From JBAVVD01 sp049697115 (GTDB taxonomy: Bacteria > Acidobacteriota > Aminicenantia > Aminicenantales > UBA4085): 30,859 nt of DNA. How positions within the stretch are numbered: position 1 is the first letter of the stretch; every line of letters starts with the position of its first letter. Shown in pieces: positions 23,034 to 30,859 of this stretch. The notes under the pieces are model-generated. The model saw only the letters and a list, made by a program, of their open reading frames with translations, made no database searches and had not been told where the DNA came from. Position numbers and translations under genes: made by a program. The stretch is taken from positions 1 to 30,859 of the forward strand of contig JBAVVD010000025.1 of NCBI GenBank assembly GCA_049697115.1, given 5' to 3'.

Positions 23034-24240
23034 ATTTTAAAGCCATTACAGGATCTATTTTTGAGGCTCGGCGGGATGGAAAGAGCGTGGCCAGAAAGCT
23101 GAGAAGAGTCACCCCGATGATGATCAGCACATCAAGAAGCTGGATGCGGAAGGGAACATAAGAAATCTGGTAAATATCCACAGGCACCCGAATGAGCTTG
23201 AAGGTATTGGCCAGGAAGCACCAGAACAACCCCAGGGCCACTCCGCAGACCGTCCCGATAATTTCGATCATGGCCCCCTGAAGAAGGAAAATTTTCTTGA
23301 TATTTCCGGAAGTTGCGCCCATCGCCATCAGAACTCCGATATCCCGCGTTTTCTCCATGACCATCAGTACCTGAGTGGCGATGATGTTGAGGGAGGCGAC
23401 AAAGACGATCAGGGCAATGGTCAGGAAGATGATGTTTTTTTCCAGTTTCAGAGCCGAAAAAAGCGGCCGGTTGAGCTCCATCCAGGTAGTCATATAAACC
23501 ACCGGGGGCAGGATCTCCTGAAGCCGCTCCTTGAGTTGGGAGGCTTGAAAGATGTCTTCAATCATGACCTGAAGGAAACTCACCCTGTCCTCAAGCCTGA
23601 AAAACTTTTGGGCGGTTTCAAGTGCAATCAGAGCTGTGGAAGAATCGAATTCATAAAGCCCAGTCGCAAAAATCCCGGTGACGAGAAACTTCTTAGTTCT
23701 GGGCATGGGTCCCAGAGGAGACAGACTGGAGGAAGCAGTCAGGACAGTGACGACGTCGCCCACTCCGACTCCCAGTCCGACGGCGAGGTCGCGGCCAAGA
23801 AGAACTCCTTCTCTTCCCGAGGGAGAGGGGATCTGGCCGCTCTCAAGCGTCTGAAGCCAGGGAGATTGCCTTTTTTCCAGGTCGAAATCCATTCCTTTCA
23901 CCATGGCGCCCAAATTCTTGGCCGGTCCGTGGATCAGCACCGTGTTGAAGACAACCGGAGAGACTGACTTCACTCCCTTGAGGCTTTTTATTTTCGCGGC
24001 CAACTGCCGATAGTCTCTCAATCCTTCGCCAGTCAGGTCAGAAACCATGACATGGGAAGTCGCCCCCAGAATTTTATCCTGGACGTCTTTTTGGAATCCC
24101 GTAATCAAGGCAATGGCAATGACCAGGGCCATGACGCCGATGGTAATTCCCAGGATCGAAATGAAGGTGATGACGGAAATAAAAGCCTGCTTTCTTTTGG
24201 CCGTCAGATACCGCCTGGCAATAAAAAATTCGTATCCCAT
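23026..24240 (-). CDS. Lipoprotein-releasing ABC transporter permease (LolC/LolE family)
   Basis: 404 aa with the LolC/E layout. A first membrane helix lies at about 20-50 (ISVITFISILGITIGVMALV), followed by a periplasmic domain of about 200 residues. Three further helices follow: around 275-300 (IFLTIALIVFVASLNIIATQ), 315-345, and 370-393 (LLDVLIIIGVTLLSFLATLF). The FtsX-type C-terminal half contains MEKTRDIGVLMAMGATSGNI, characteristic of the family. Only one permease gene accompanies lolD, so the complex may be a homodimer (LolF-like) or the second subunit may be elsewhere. It starts one nucleotide after the lysS stop. Confidence 0.9.
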   Translation of the reverse strand: MGYEFFIARRYLTAKRKQAFISVITFISILGITIGVMALVIAIALITGFQKDVQDKILGATSHVMVSDLTGEGLRDYRQLAAKIKSLKGVKSVSPVVFNTVLIHGPAKNLGAMVKGMDFDLEKRQSPWLQTLESGQIPSPSGREGVLLGRDLAVGLGVGVGDVVTVLTASSSLSPLGPMPRTKKFLVTGIFATGLYEFDSSTALIALETAQKFFRLEDRVSFLQVMIEDIFQASQLKERLQEILPPVVYMTTWMELNRPLFSALKLEKNIIFLTIALIVFVASLNIIATQVLMVMEKTRDIGVLMAMGATSGNIKKIFLLQGAMIEIIGTVCGVALGLFWCFLANTFKLIRVPVDIYQISYVPFRIQLLDVLIIIGVTLLSFLATLFPSRRASKIDPVMALKYE

Positions 24241-24241
24241 C

Positions 24242-25729
24242 TCAATCTTTTGGCCGCAGAAGTGGAAAGAGGATGACCTCCCGGATGGATTTTTTATTGG
24301 TGAATATCATGGTCAGCCGGTCTATTCCGATTCCCTCGCCTCCGGTCGGAGGAAGACCGTATTCCAGGGCCTGGATATAGTCGGTGTCGATCCGGTGAGA
24401 TTCCTCGTCTCCTTTATCGCGTTCGTCAGTCTGCTGCTCAAACCTCAAACGCTGCTCGCGCGGGTCGGTCAGCTCGGAAAAGGCATTCGCAATCTCCATG
24501 CCGGCGATGATCAGTTCGAAACGCGCCGCTTCGTCCGGATTTTCCCTGTCGGCTTTGGCCAGGGGAGAAACCTCTTTCGGCGGATTGATGATAAACGTCG
24601 GCTGGACGATTTGGGGTTTGACATTCTTATCAAGAATGACATCCAGGGATTTTGCGTAAGTCAGGGGCTTTTTGTCAGGGGCCAGGTTGGAAGCCAATTC
24701 CATAACGGCCGCCCGGTCATCCAGGCGGCCGGGAGCCAGCCCGCTGTAGGTGAGGAGGGCTTCTTTAAATTTAATTCTCTTCCATGGCCTTTTCAAGGAA
24801 ATGGTGTGCTCACCATACTTCAACTCATCCGTCTTCAAAAGAGAGGCGCTGAGGACATTGAGCAGCTCTTCCGTCAAATTCATCATGTCTTCATAATCGC
24901 TGTAGGCTTCATAGAACTCGAGCATCGTGAACTCGGGATTGTGTTCGGAGGAGATTCCTTCATTCCTGAAATTGCGGTTGATTTCGTACACTTTCTCGAT
25001 GCCGCCGACGACGAGCCTCTTCAGGTACAGCTCCGGCGCAATCCTCAAGTAGAGGTCCATCCCGAGAGCATTATGGAATGTTTTAAAAGGCCTGGCCAGC
25101 GCGCCGCCGGGGATCGCCTGCATCATCGGCGTTTCCACCTCCATATAGCCCCTCTGGTCAAAAAAATTTCGAATCTGGGCAATGAGGGCGCTCCGGAGCC
25201 TGAAGATCTCAACGCCTTCCGGATTCATGATTAAATCCAGGTATCTCTTCCGGTAGCGGAGTTCGACATCCTGGAGGCCGTGCCATTTCTCGGGAAGAGG
25301 ATGAAAGGACTTGGCCAGGAATATGAAGGATTCGCACAGAACCGTCAGTTCCCCGGTTCTGGTCCGGAACAGGACTCCGGTCGCGGCCACCATATCGCCG
25401 ATATCCAAAAGGGAAAAGAGCCTGTATTTCTCCTCCCCCACTCCATCTTCCCGGATATAGATCTGAAGTTTAGACCGGCTGTCGGAAATATGAAAGAAGG
25501 TGGCCCGGCCCATCTGGCGGACGGCGATAATCCTTCCCGGCACTGTGACCTTGACTTTTTTCCCCTCCAGGCTTTCTCTGGAAACATTCTGAAAATGAGC
25601 GATAATCTCCGTCACCGAATGAGTTCTATTGATTTTGTGGGGAAAAGGGTCTACGCCCTCCTGAATGAGCTTTTGAAACTTTTCCTCCCGGGCCAGCTCC
25701 TGGTCACTTTTTTTTGCTCTTTCGTTCAT
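24242..25729 (-). CDS. lysS: Lysyl-tRNA synthetase, class II
   Basis: 495 aa, the standard length. An N-terminal OB-fold anticodon-binding domain spans about 55-150 (VTVPGRIIAVRQMGRATFFHISD). The class II core includes motif 1 (RNFFDQRGYMEVETPMM), motif 2 (FRNEGISSEHNPEFTMLEFY) and motif 3 (GEGIGIDRLTMIFTNKKSIR). It charges tRNA-Lys. Its start overlaps the end of nusB by 26 nt, and its stop lies one nucleotide before the permease ATG, so the whole run is tightly packed. Confidence 0.96.
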   Translation of the reverse strand: MNERAKKSDQELAREEKFQKLIQEGVDPFPHKINRTHSVTEIIAHFQNVSRESLEGKKVKVTVPGRIIAVRQMGRATFFHISDSRSKLQIYIREDGVGEEKYRLFSLLDIGDMVAATGVLFRTRTGELTVLCESFIFLAKSFHPLPEKWHGLQDVELRYRKRYLDLIMNPEGVEIFRLRSALIAQIRNFFDQRGYMEVETPMMQAIPGGALARPFKTFHNALGMDLYLRIAPELYLKRLVVGGIEKVYEINRNFRNEGISSEHNPEFTMLEFYEAYSDYEDMMNLTEELLNVLSASLLKTDELKYGEHTISLKRPWKRIKFKEALLTYSGLAPGRLDDRAAVMELASNLAPDKKPLTYAKSLDVILDKNVKPQIVQPTFIINPPKEVSPLAKADRENPDEAARFELIIAGMEIANAFSELTDPREQRLRFEQQTDERDKGDEESHRIDTDYIQALEYGLPPTGGEGIGIDRLTMIFTNKKSIREVILFPLLRPKD

Positions 25730-26162
25730 TATCCTTTTCTTCCTTTGACGATTCCCTGGGCCCTATTTTTTTCCGGACCGCATCTAGAATTCCATTGACG
25801 AACATGCCCGCTTTGTCGCTGCTGTATTTCTTGGCGATTTCGATGGCCTCATTGATGATGATGGCCGGAGCCATCTGCTCTTCATGGAGCAGTTCAAACA
25901 CGGCAATCCGAAGAATATTGCGGTCCACAATAGCCATCCGCGCCAGGCGCCAGTGCTTCGACGTCCCCTGGATGAGTTTGTCCACCTCCTCCTGATGGTC
26001 CACAGTTCCCTTCACCAGCCAGTTGGCGTATTCTTTAACGGGCTCCGACGCCTTCTTGTTCTTCCAAAACTCATCAAAAAGCCTTTCCGTCTGGAGGTCG
26101 TTGAACTCGCGCTCAAAGAGAATCTGCAGCGCACTTTCCCGCGACTTTCTCCTCAATCCCAT
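25704..26162 (-). CDS. nusB: Transcription antitermination factor NusB
   Basis: 152 aa all-helical protein. It starts MGLRRKSRESALQILFEREF and ends with the conserved NEAIEIAKKYSSDKAGMFVNGILDAV segment, both typical of NusB. It binds boxA RNA together with NusE (S10) in rRNA antitermination. A Lys/Glu-rich tail of about 20 residues follows the conserved core and overlaps the lysS start. It lies 15 nt after ribH, the widespread ribH-nusB order. Confidence 0.94.
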   Translation of the reverse strand: MGLRRKSRESALQILFEREFNDLQTERLFDEFWKNKKASEPVKEYANWLVKGTVDHQEEVDKLIQGTSKHWRLARMAIVDRNILRIAVFELLHEEQMAPAIIINEAIEIAKKYSSDKAGMFVNGILDAVRKKIGPRESSKEEKDNERKSKKK

Positions 26163-26177
26163 AGAAATTGTTGCTTT

Positions 26178-26648
26178 CTAGCTGAGTTTTGAGTCCTGGA
26201 TCAGATTGAGCGTCTCGACCAGAGAAAACACGGCATCCCAGCCCTTGTTGCCGGCCTTTGTCCCGGCCCGTTCAATTCCCTGCTCGATGGTCTCTACAGT
26301 CAAGATGCCGAAAGAAACAGGCACACCGTCTTCGAGCCCAATCTGGGCCAAGCCCTTCGTCACCTCAGCGCTTAAAAAATCAAAGTGAGGCGTATCTCCC
26401 CTGATCAGAGTTCCAAGACAGACAATCCCATCCACCTTCTTGGATTTGGCCAGCTTTTTAGCAATAAAGGGAATTTCAAAAGAACCGGGTACCTTATAAA
26501 TCAAAATATCCGTTTCCTGAGCACCCAGCTTCTTCAGCGCATCCAGAGCGCCTTCCAGAAGCCTTCCGGTTATGAACTGGTTGAAACGGCTGACCACAAT
26601 CCCGATCTTTAAACCCTTGGCCTGGAGTTTTCCTTCATAGGTTTCCAT
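26178..26648 (-). CDS. ribH: 6,7-dimethyl-8-ribityllumazine synthase
   Basis: 156 aa, the normal length. It condenses 5-amino-6-ribitylaminouracil with 3,4-dihydroxy-2-butanone 4-phosphate, the penultimate step of riboflavin synthesis. Motifs are IVVSRFNQFITGRLLEGAL, VPGSFEIPF (residues 53-61), CLGTLIRGDTPHFDF with catalytic His88, and PVSFGILT. An AAGGGAGAG site precedes the ATG. No other rib gene and no FMN riboswitch are seen next to it. Confidence 0.95.
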   Translation of the reverse strand: METYEGKLQAKGLKIGIVVSRFNQFITGRLLEGALDALKKLGAQETDILIYKVPGSFEIPFIAKKLAKSKKVDGIVCLGTLIRGDTPHFDFLSAEVTKGLAQIGLEDGVPVSFGILTVETIEQGIERAGTKAGNKGWDAVFSLVETLNLIQDSKLS

Positions 26649-26661
26649 TTTTTCTCTCCCT

Positions 26662-27444
26662 TTAGAGGCCTTTAAAATTGGCCTTTCTTTTCTCTAAAAA
26701 GGCTTTTGTCCCTTCTTTGCTGTCATCCGTCGAACAGGACTCACCGAAGAAATTGGCTTCGATATCCAGCCCTTCATTCAAAGTGTTGTCCAATCCATTA
26801 TTGATGGCTTTGATCGCATATCTCAAAGCCAGGGGCGCATTGGCCATTATCTCCTTGGCCAGGCCTTCACAGGCGGCCGCAAGCTCGTTGAGCGGGACAA
26901 CGCGGTTGACCAGCCCCATCTCCAGGGCCTCCTTCGCATCAATCATCTTTCCAGACAGGATGAGCTCCATGGCTTTGCCTTTTCCGACCAGTCTCGCCAG
27001 CCTCTGAGTTCCGCCAAATCCCGGAATGAGGCCCAGTTTGACTTCGGGCTGGCCCATTCTGGCGTTTTCTGAAGCGACCCGGATATGACAAGCGAGGGCG
27101 ATCTCTGTTCCTCCTCCAAGGGCGAAGCCATTGACGGCCGCAATGACGGGTTTCCTGAAATTCTCGATGACTTTTGTCATCTTCTGGCCCTTAAAGGCAT
27201 ACTCTTTTCCCCTTGAAAAATCGAGAGTGGCCAGCTCACTTATATCGGCGCCGGCGACGAACGCTTTTTCACCCGAGCCGGTGAGGATCACAACTTTAAT
27301 GTCCTTGTCATCCTGGAATTCAAGGAAGGCTGCCTGAATTTCTTCTATAGTCTCCACGTTCAATGCATTGAGCTTATCCGGCCGATTGATAGATATCCAG
27401 CCGATGCCATCCGCTTTCCTGGTCATTAAATTTTTATATCCCAC
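26662..27444 (-). CDS. Enoyl-CoA hydratase (crotonase family)
   Basis: 260 aa from a GTG at 27444. The crotonase signature is complete: oxyanion-hole AFVAGADI (residues 61-68), NGFALGGGTEIALACHIR with Glu114, and QPEVKLGLIPGFGGTQRL with Glu134. Having both glutamates indicates a hydratase, likely on short-chain 2-enoyl-CoA (3-hydroxybutyryl-CoA dehydratase-like) in fatty acid or butyrate metabolism. The GTG is chosen because GGAGG lies 5 nt upstream and because VGYKNLMTRKADGIGWISIN aligns with the usual N-terminus of the family; ATG 27456 has no ribosome site. It is the first gene of the minus-strand run and is divergent from the Lon-like protease. Confidence 0.93.
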   Translation of the reverse strand: MGYKNLMTRKADGIGWISINRPDKLNALNVETIEEIQAAFLEFQDDKDIKVVILTGSGEKAFVAGADISELATLDFSRGKEYAFKGQKMTKVIENFRKPVIAAVNGFALGGGTEIALACHIRVASENARMGQPEVKLGLIPGFGGTQRLARLVGKGKAMELILSGKMIDAKEALEMGLVNRVVPLNELAAACEGLAKEIMANAPLALRYAIKAINNGLDNTLNEGLDIEANFFGESCSTDDSKEGTKAFLEKRKANFKGL

Positions 27445-27449
27445 GATTT

Positions 27450-27454
27450 CCTCC
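27450..27454 (-). promoter_or_regulatory. Ribosome binding site deciding the hydratase start
   Basis: GGAGG overlaps the upstream ATG codon at 27454-27456 and sits 5 nt before GTG 27444, so translation most likely begins at the GTG. Confidence 0.55.
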
Positions 27455-27664
27455 ATCAGAAGATTTTATTTGGTCTCTCGTCTCTCTCTCAGATAGTTCC
27501 GCTTTTATGACATTCCTCCATTTCCGCTCTCCAAGTTTTTCAATTTTAACAAATTACCTCTTTTTTTGCACGACTTTTTAAAATGACTCTCTTCGGCTTG
27601 TCATCCCGGATATTTTGTGTTAAAAAAAGATACTCGACTGAATATTCTTTCTGAGGAGAACGCC

Positions 27665-30073
27665 ATGAAGCCAAAGACCGACTTTCAAGAATTGCCCGTT
27701 GAAAAGATGCGCTGGCGCTGCCTGCCCGAGAGCATCCCTTTTTCCATGAGCGATGAGTGCAAGCCCTGCGAGGAAATCATCGGCCAGGAAAGAGCCCTCA
27801 AATCGCTGCATACCGGGCTGGCCATCAAAAGCCTGGGCTATAATATTTTCATCACCGGCATGGTGGGCACAGGACGGACGACAACGATCAAACAGCTTCT
27901 GGAAAAATTGGAAAAGGGCGACCAGCCGCCGGATGATATCCTTTACGTCAATAATTTCAAATACCCTGATGAGCCGACTCTGGTGACGCTTCCGGCAGGC
28001 AAGGGAAAGCTGTTCCACCGCGCTATGGAGAATCTGATTGAAATGCTCAAGCACAACATCCCGGACCTGCTCAAGAGCAAATATTACACCGGAAAAAGGG
28101 ATGAGATTATCGAAGGCCAGCAGAAAAAGCAGAAAGAGCTGCTCCGTAACTATGAAGAAAAAGTGGCCAAGGAAGGATTTTCCGTCATTCAGGTTCAAAT
28201 GGGGCTTTTTGTCAAACCCGACCTTATCCCGATGATTGACGGGACGCCCACTCCCTTTAACAAGCTGGAAGCTCTAGTGAAAGAGAAAAAATTTCCTCTG
28301 AAGACCCTGGAAGCCCTGAAGAAAAAATACGACGAGCTGTCGGACAAACTGGAAGAGATCTTTTCCCAGTTGAAAGAAATCGACGAGGATACGCAGTCCC
28401 AGCTGAAAAAATGGGATGAGGAGTCGATCTCCCCCATCATCAAGGGAGCTGTTTCCGGGATCCGGAACAGATTTCCTTTTCCCAAGATTGACCAGTACCT
28501 GAAAGATGTGGAAGACAATCTCATCCGGAACATCGAACTTTTTAAAAACCAGAAAAAAGAGGAAAAGGAAATCGCAGATCCCCTCCTCGAATACAGGGTT
28601 AATCTTCTTGTGGACAACTCCGGATTAAAGGATGCGCCCGTAGTCATGGAGACTAATCCCAATTACGTCAACCTCTTCGGATCGATCGAACTGGCCTCCA
28701 ACCGGTTCGGCGTCTGGCAGGCAGACTTCACAAAAATTAAAGCCGGCTCTCTCCTTAAAGCGAACGGGGGATACCTGGTCATCAACGCCCTGGACGCCAT
28801 CATCGAGCCCGGTGTCTGGGCCACCCTGAAAAGGACCTTGCGCAACCAGATCTTTGAAATCCAGAACTATGCGTCCCTCTATTTTTTCACTACCCGGCTC
28901 AAGCCCGAGCCCATCCGATGCAACGTCAAAGTGGTCATGATCGGAGACGAGGAAATTTTCAACCTCCTCTATTTTATGGACAAGGATTTTAAAAAGATAT
29001 TCAAGATTAAAGCGGAATTCGACTCGGAAATGCTGAAAGACAATAAGTCCATATGTGCGTACATCAGCTTCATCAAAAAAATCTGCGACGAAGACCGGCT
29101 GCTTCCCTTTGACAAATCCGGCATGGCCTCTGTCCTCGAATACGCCACGCGCATCGCCGGGAGGCACAAGAAGCTCTCCACTCGCTTCAATGTCATATCC
29201 GATGTCATCCGCGAGGCCGGCTACTGGGCCCAGAAGGACGGCCACAAAACCGTCCGCAGCACGCACGTGGAAAAGGCCATCGAGGAGCGCTTTGACCGCG
29301 TCAGCCTGATCGAGGATAAAATCCAGGAGCTCATTGAAGAAGGAACGATCCTGATCGATACCGAAGGAAGAGCTGTCGGCCAGGTGAACGGCCTTTCCGT
29401 CTACAATATGGGACAATCTTCATTCGGGAAGCCGACGCGCATCACAGCCCGGACATCCATCGGGAGGGCGGGTGTCATCAACATCGAGCGAGAAGCCGAC
29501 CTCAGTGGAAGCACTCATAACAAAGGCGTGCTCATCCTTGCGGGATATCTCAGGGGCAAATACGCCCAGAATAAACCCTTTGCCCTCTCCGCCAGCATTA
29601 CGTTCGAGCAGTCCTATGGCGGCGTCGACGGAGACAGCGCATCCTCGACCGAAGTCTATGCCATTCTTTCCAGCCTCTCCGGACTGCCCATCAGGCAGGA
29701 TATTGCCGTCACCGGCTCCATCAACCAGAAAGGAGAAATCCAACCCATCGGCGGCGTCAATGAGAAAATCGAGGGCTTCTTCGACGTCTGCAAGGCCAAA
29801 AAGCTCACCGGCACCCAGGGAGTCATCATTCCCCATCAGAACATCCAGAACCTTATGCTCCGTCCCGATGTGATTGAGGCGGCAGCCGCAGGAAAGTTCC
29901 ATATCTATTCAATTCAAACCATCGACGAAGGAATCGAAATTCTGACGGGCGTCCGCGCGGGAGAAAAAAAAGAGTACGGAATCTTCGAAGAGGAGACCGT
30001 CAACGCACTTGTGGACAAGGAGCTGGAGAGGCTGGCCCGGATCGCCAAAGAGTTTTTCGGGGAAAAAGAATAA
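27665..30073 (+). CDS. Lon-like ATP-dependent protease (AAA_32 / Lon_C family)
   Basis: 802 aa from ATG 27665, chosen for GAGGAG (27653-27658) 6 nt upstream; the frame extends to 27617. The N-terminal AAA region has a Walker A of GMVGTGRTT in which Arg71 replaces Lys, as I recall for this Lon subfamily. The Walker B position reads YLVINALDAI, without the usual DE pair. A long charged helical insertion (about 100-290) splits the ATPase. The C-terminal protease domain is intact: Ser658 in GDSASS and Lys701 in IGGVNEKIEGF, 43 residues apart, exactly the spacing of the E. coli Lon Ser-Lys dyad. No membrane helix is seen, unlike archaeal LonB. It is probably a cytosolic quality-control protease. 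It is convergent with the next gene, with only 2 bp between stops. Confidence 0.92.
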   Translation: MKPKTDFQELPVEKMRWRCLPESIPFSMSDECKPCEEIIGQERALKSLHTGLAIKSLGYNIFITGMVGTGRTTTIKQLLEKLEKGDQPPDDILYVNNFKYPDEPTLVTLPAGKGKLFHRAMENLIEMLKHNIPDLLKSKYYTGKRDEIIEGQQKKQKELLRNYEEKVAKEGFSVIQVQMGLFVKPDLIPMIDGTPTPFNKLEALVKEKKFPLKTLEALKKKYDELSDKLEEIFSQLKEIDEDTQSQLKKWDEESISPIIKGAVSGIRNRFPFPKIDQYLKDVEDNLIRNIELFKNQKKEEKEIADPLLEYRVNLLVDNSGLKDAPVVMETNPNYVNLFGSIELASNRFGVWQADFTKIKAGSLLKANGGYLVINALDAIIEPGVWATLKRTLRNQIFEIQNYASLYFFTTRLKPEPIRCNVKVVMIGDEEIFNLLYFMDKDFKKIFKIKAEFDSEMLKDNKSICAYISFIKKICDEDRLLPFDKSGMASVLEYATRIAGRHKKLSTRFNVISDVIREAGYWAQKDGHKTVRSTHVEKAIEERFDRVSLIEDKIQELIEEGTILIDTEGRAVGQVNGLSVYNMGQSSFGKPTRITARTSIGRAGVINIEREADLSGSTHNKGVLILAGYLRGKYAQNKPFALSASITFEQSYGGVDGDSASSTEVYAILSSLSGLPIRQDIAVTGSINQKGEIQPIGGVNEKIEGFFDVCKAKKLTGTQGVIIPHQNIQNLMLRPDVIEAAAAGKFHIYSIQTIDEGIEILTGVRAGEKKEYGIFEEETVNALVDKELERLARIAKEFFGEKE

Positions 30074-30084
30074 ATTTATTCTTT
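30065..30084. terminator. 20-bp perfect palindrome spanning two convergent stop codons
   Basis: AAAGAATAAA is followed directly by its reverse complement TTTATTCTTT. The left half contains the TAA of the Lon-like gene and the right half the TAA of the opposing gene. As RNA it could fold only with a forced loop, and the stem is AT-rich, so it would be a weak terminator; a protein-binding site is another reading. Confidence 0.35.
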
Positions 30085-30858
30085 CAGGATCAAAAGCCAG
30101 CCCTTGCCAGGCTCTAAGGGAATCCTGTCTGCCGGTTGAAAAAGCGCCTCCTCCTGAAAATCCGGAATAAAAGGGGCATAAAGTTTTGCCTTCCCTAGGT
30201 CGATCCCAAGGGACTTCCAGTCGATGATGAGAGATACATCAACAGGATCCTTCGCCCAGCTTGCCAGCGATATCAATACCCTGTCTTTTTTGACATAGGC
30301 CGTGGCCAGCACATCCTTATGTCCGGTCCGGACGGGGCTGGATGAGACCCAATACCCGACCATCCGAGAATCCACTATTCCAAAATCATCCCAGACCTTC
30401 CAGAGATGCGCCGGGTTTTTCCCTGACCAAGGAAGGCGGTTGGTCATCCCGTAGACCATGCCCCGCCAGGGATTCCCTCCATCCTGGAGCATCTCGCCCA
30501 TGAGCCCGAAAGGAATGCCCGATATTTCGACCAGCCAGTAATCCGGAGGGGAATTATAGTCAAAGTACTCGCCAAACCAGAGCCGATTGAGGTAAGGAAA
30601 ATGTTCCATATAAAGGTTGGCGCTTGAAGCAAATCCGTCCCTCGGATTGTACTGGTTGGCCGAATGGAGATCGATAAGGGCGCCCGGATTTCCGCGGTCG
30701 AGGATTTTTCTCAGGCGTTTCATTGTCGTCCGGTCAAAGGCCACATCATCAATGTAAATCCCGTCAATCCTTACATTCCTGACCAGCCAGTTGAGCCCCT
30801 CAAGATAATAGTTGTGCCAGCGGGATACACCGCTGTTGATGATGGCGGCATCCTTTAG
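30076..30858 (-). CDS. Glycoside-hydrolase-like protein (DUF6067/GH123-related), 5'-truncated by window end
   Basis: 261 C-terminal codons of a gene whose start lies beyond the window. The frame is open to the last base (LKDAAIINSGVSRWHNYYLE, and onward). The GTG at 30744 is internal to the protein. RIDGIYIDDVAFDRTTMKR looks like the end of a TIM-barrel strand with two acidic residues. It is followed by GALIDLHSAN, SANLYMEHFPYLNRLWFGEYFDY, WLVEISGIPFGLMGEM and GGNPWRGMVYGM, then a C-terminal beta-sandwich ending WLLILKE. I recall this pattern from DUF6067-type proteins related to GH123 N-acetylgalactosaminidases, but did not verify it. Probably a carbohydrate-active enzyme; substrate unknown. 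Confidence 0.65.
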   Translation of the reverse strand, partial: LKDAAIINSGVSRWHNYYLEGLNWLVRNVRIDGIYIDDVAFDRTTMKRLRKILDRGNPGALIDLHSANQYNPRDGFASSANLYMEHFPYLNRLWFGEYFDYNSPPDYWLVEISGIPFGLMGEMLQDGGNPWRGMVYGMTNRLPWSGKNPAHLWKVWDDFGIVDSRMVGYWVSSSPVRTGHKDVLATAYVKKDRVLISLASWAKDPVDVSLIIDWKSLGIDLGKAKLYAPFIPDFQEEALFQPADRIPLEPGKGWLLILKE

Positions 30859-30859
30859 C

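Noticed and set aside
24047..25234. A 395-codon open frame on the plus strand
   Set aside because: It lies antisense to the lolC/E-type permease and lysS, both unmistakable genes, and its translation has no recognisable domain.
28625..29902. Long minus-strand frames of 263 and 160 codons
   Set aside because: They are shadows of the Lon-like protease, which has the full Ser-Lys dyad.

Overview
The window looks like a chromosome segment of a Gram-negative, probably anaerobic and heterotrophic bacterium. It carries an outer-membrane assembly and lipid A block (bamA, skp/ompH, fabZ, lpxA, lpxI), Lol-type lipoprotein export genes and several exported enzymes whose signal peptides end in FSQ, FAQ or GQ. 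Gene order and protein style resemble Candidatus Aminicenantes or another Acidobacteriota-like lineage; this assignment is an inference from memory, not from a search.

Layout. (1) 1-1928: a small unknown ORF and a sigma-54 enhancer-binding regulator with a degenerate receiver domain. (2) 1971-4339, minus strand: a two-gene glycolytic operon, a phosphofructokinase with pyrophosphate-type residues overlapping a class II aldolase by 4 bp. (3) 4504-11403, plus strand: three exported hydrolases, namely a GH38 alpha-mannosidase, a beta-lactamase-fold serine hydrolase and an M20 peptidase. A 25-nt piece resembling a tRNA 3' end lies just upstream of the peptidase. (4) 11404-15218: an accessory patch. 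A 674-residue exported protein made of about fourteen 26-residue repeats plus a C-terminal beta-sandwich domain is bracketed by two directly repeated, decayed remnants of an IS91-like element. One remnant abuts a 51-bp perfect copy of the 3' end of the neighbouring outer-membrane barrel gene. (5) 15386-16114, plus strand: an exported LolA/LolB-like protein. (6) 16170-27444, minus strand: a run of twelve housekeeping genes, in transcription order enoyl-CoA hydratase, ribH, nusB, lysS, lolC/E-type permease, lolD, bamA, skp, fabZ, lpxA, lpxI and a Gfo/Idh oxidoreductase. (7) 27665-30073, plus strand: a Lon-like AAA_32 protease. It converges on (8) a 5'-truncated glycoside-hydrolase-like gene that leaves the window at 30858.

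How the genes fit together. The Lol and Bam/Lpx genes form one envelope-biogenesis transcription unit linking lipoprotein release, barrel insertion and early lipid A synthesis. The exported hydrolases would feed sugars and peptides into a reversible, PPi-linked glycolysis. I found no CRISPR array, no prophage and no complete RNA gene. The most unusual parts are the repeat-protein module between IS remnants, the regulator with a dead receiver, and an lpx cluster that lacks lpxD and lpxB but contains an oxidoreductase.
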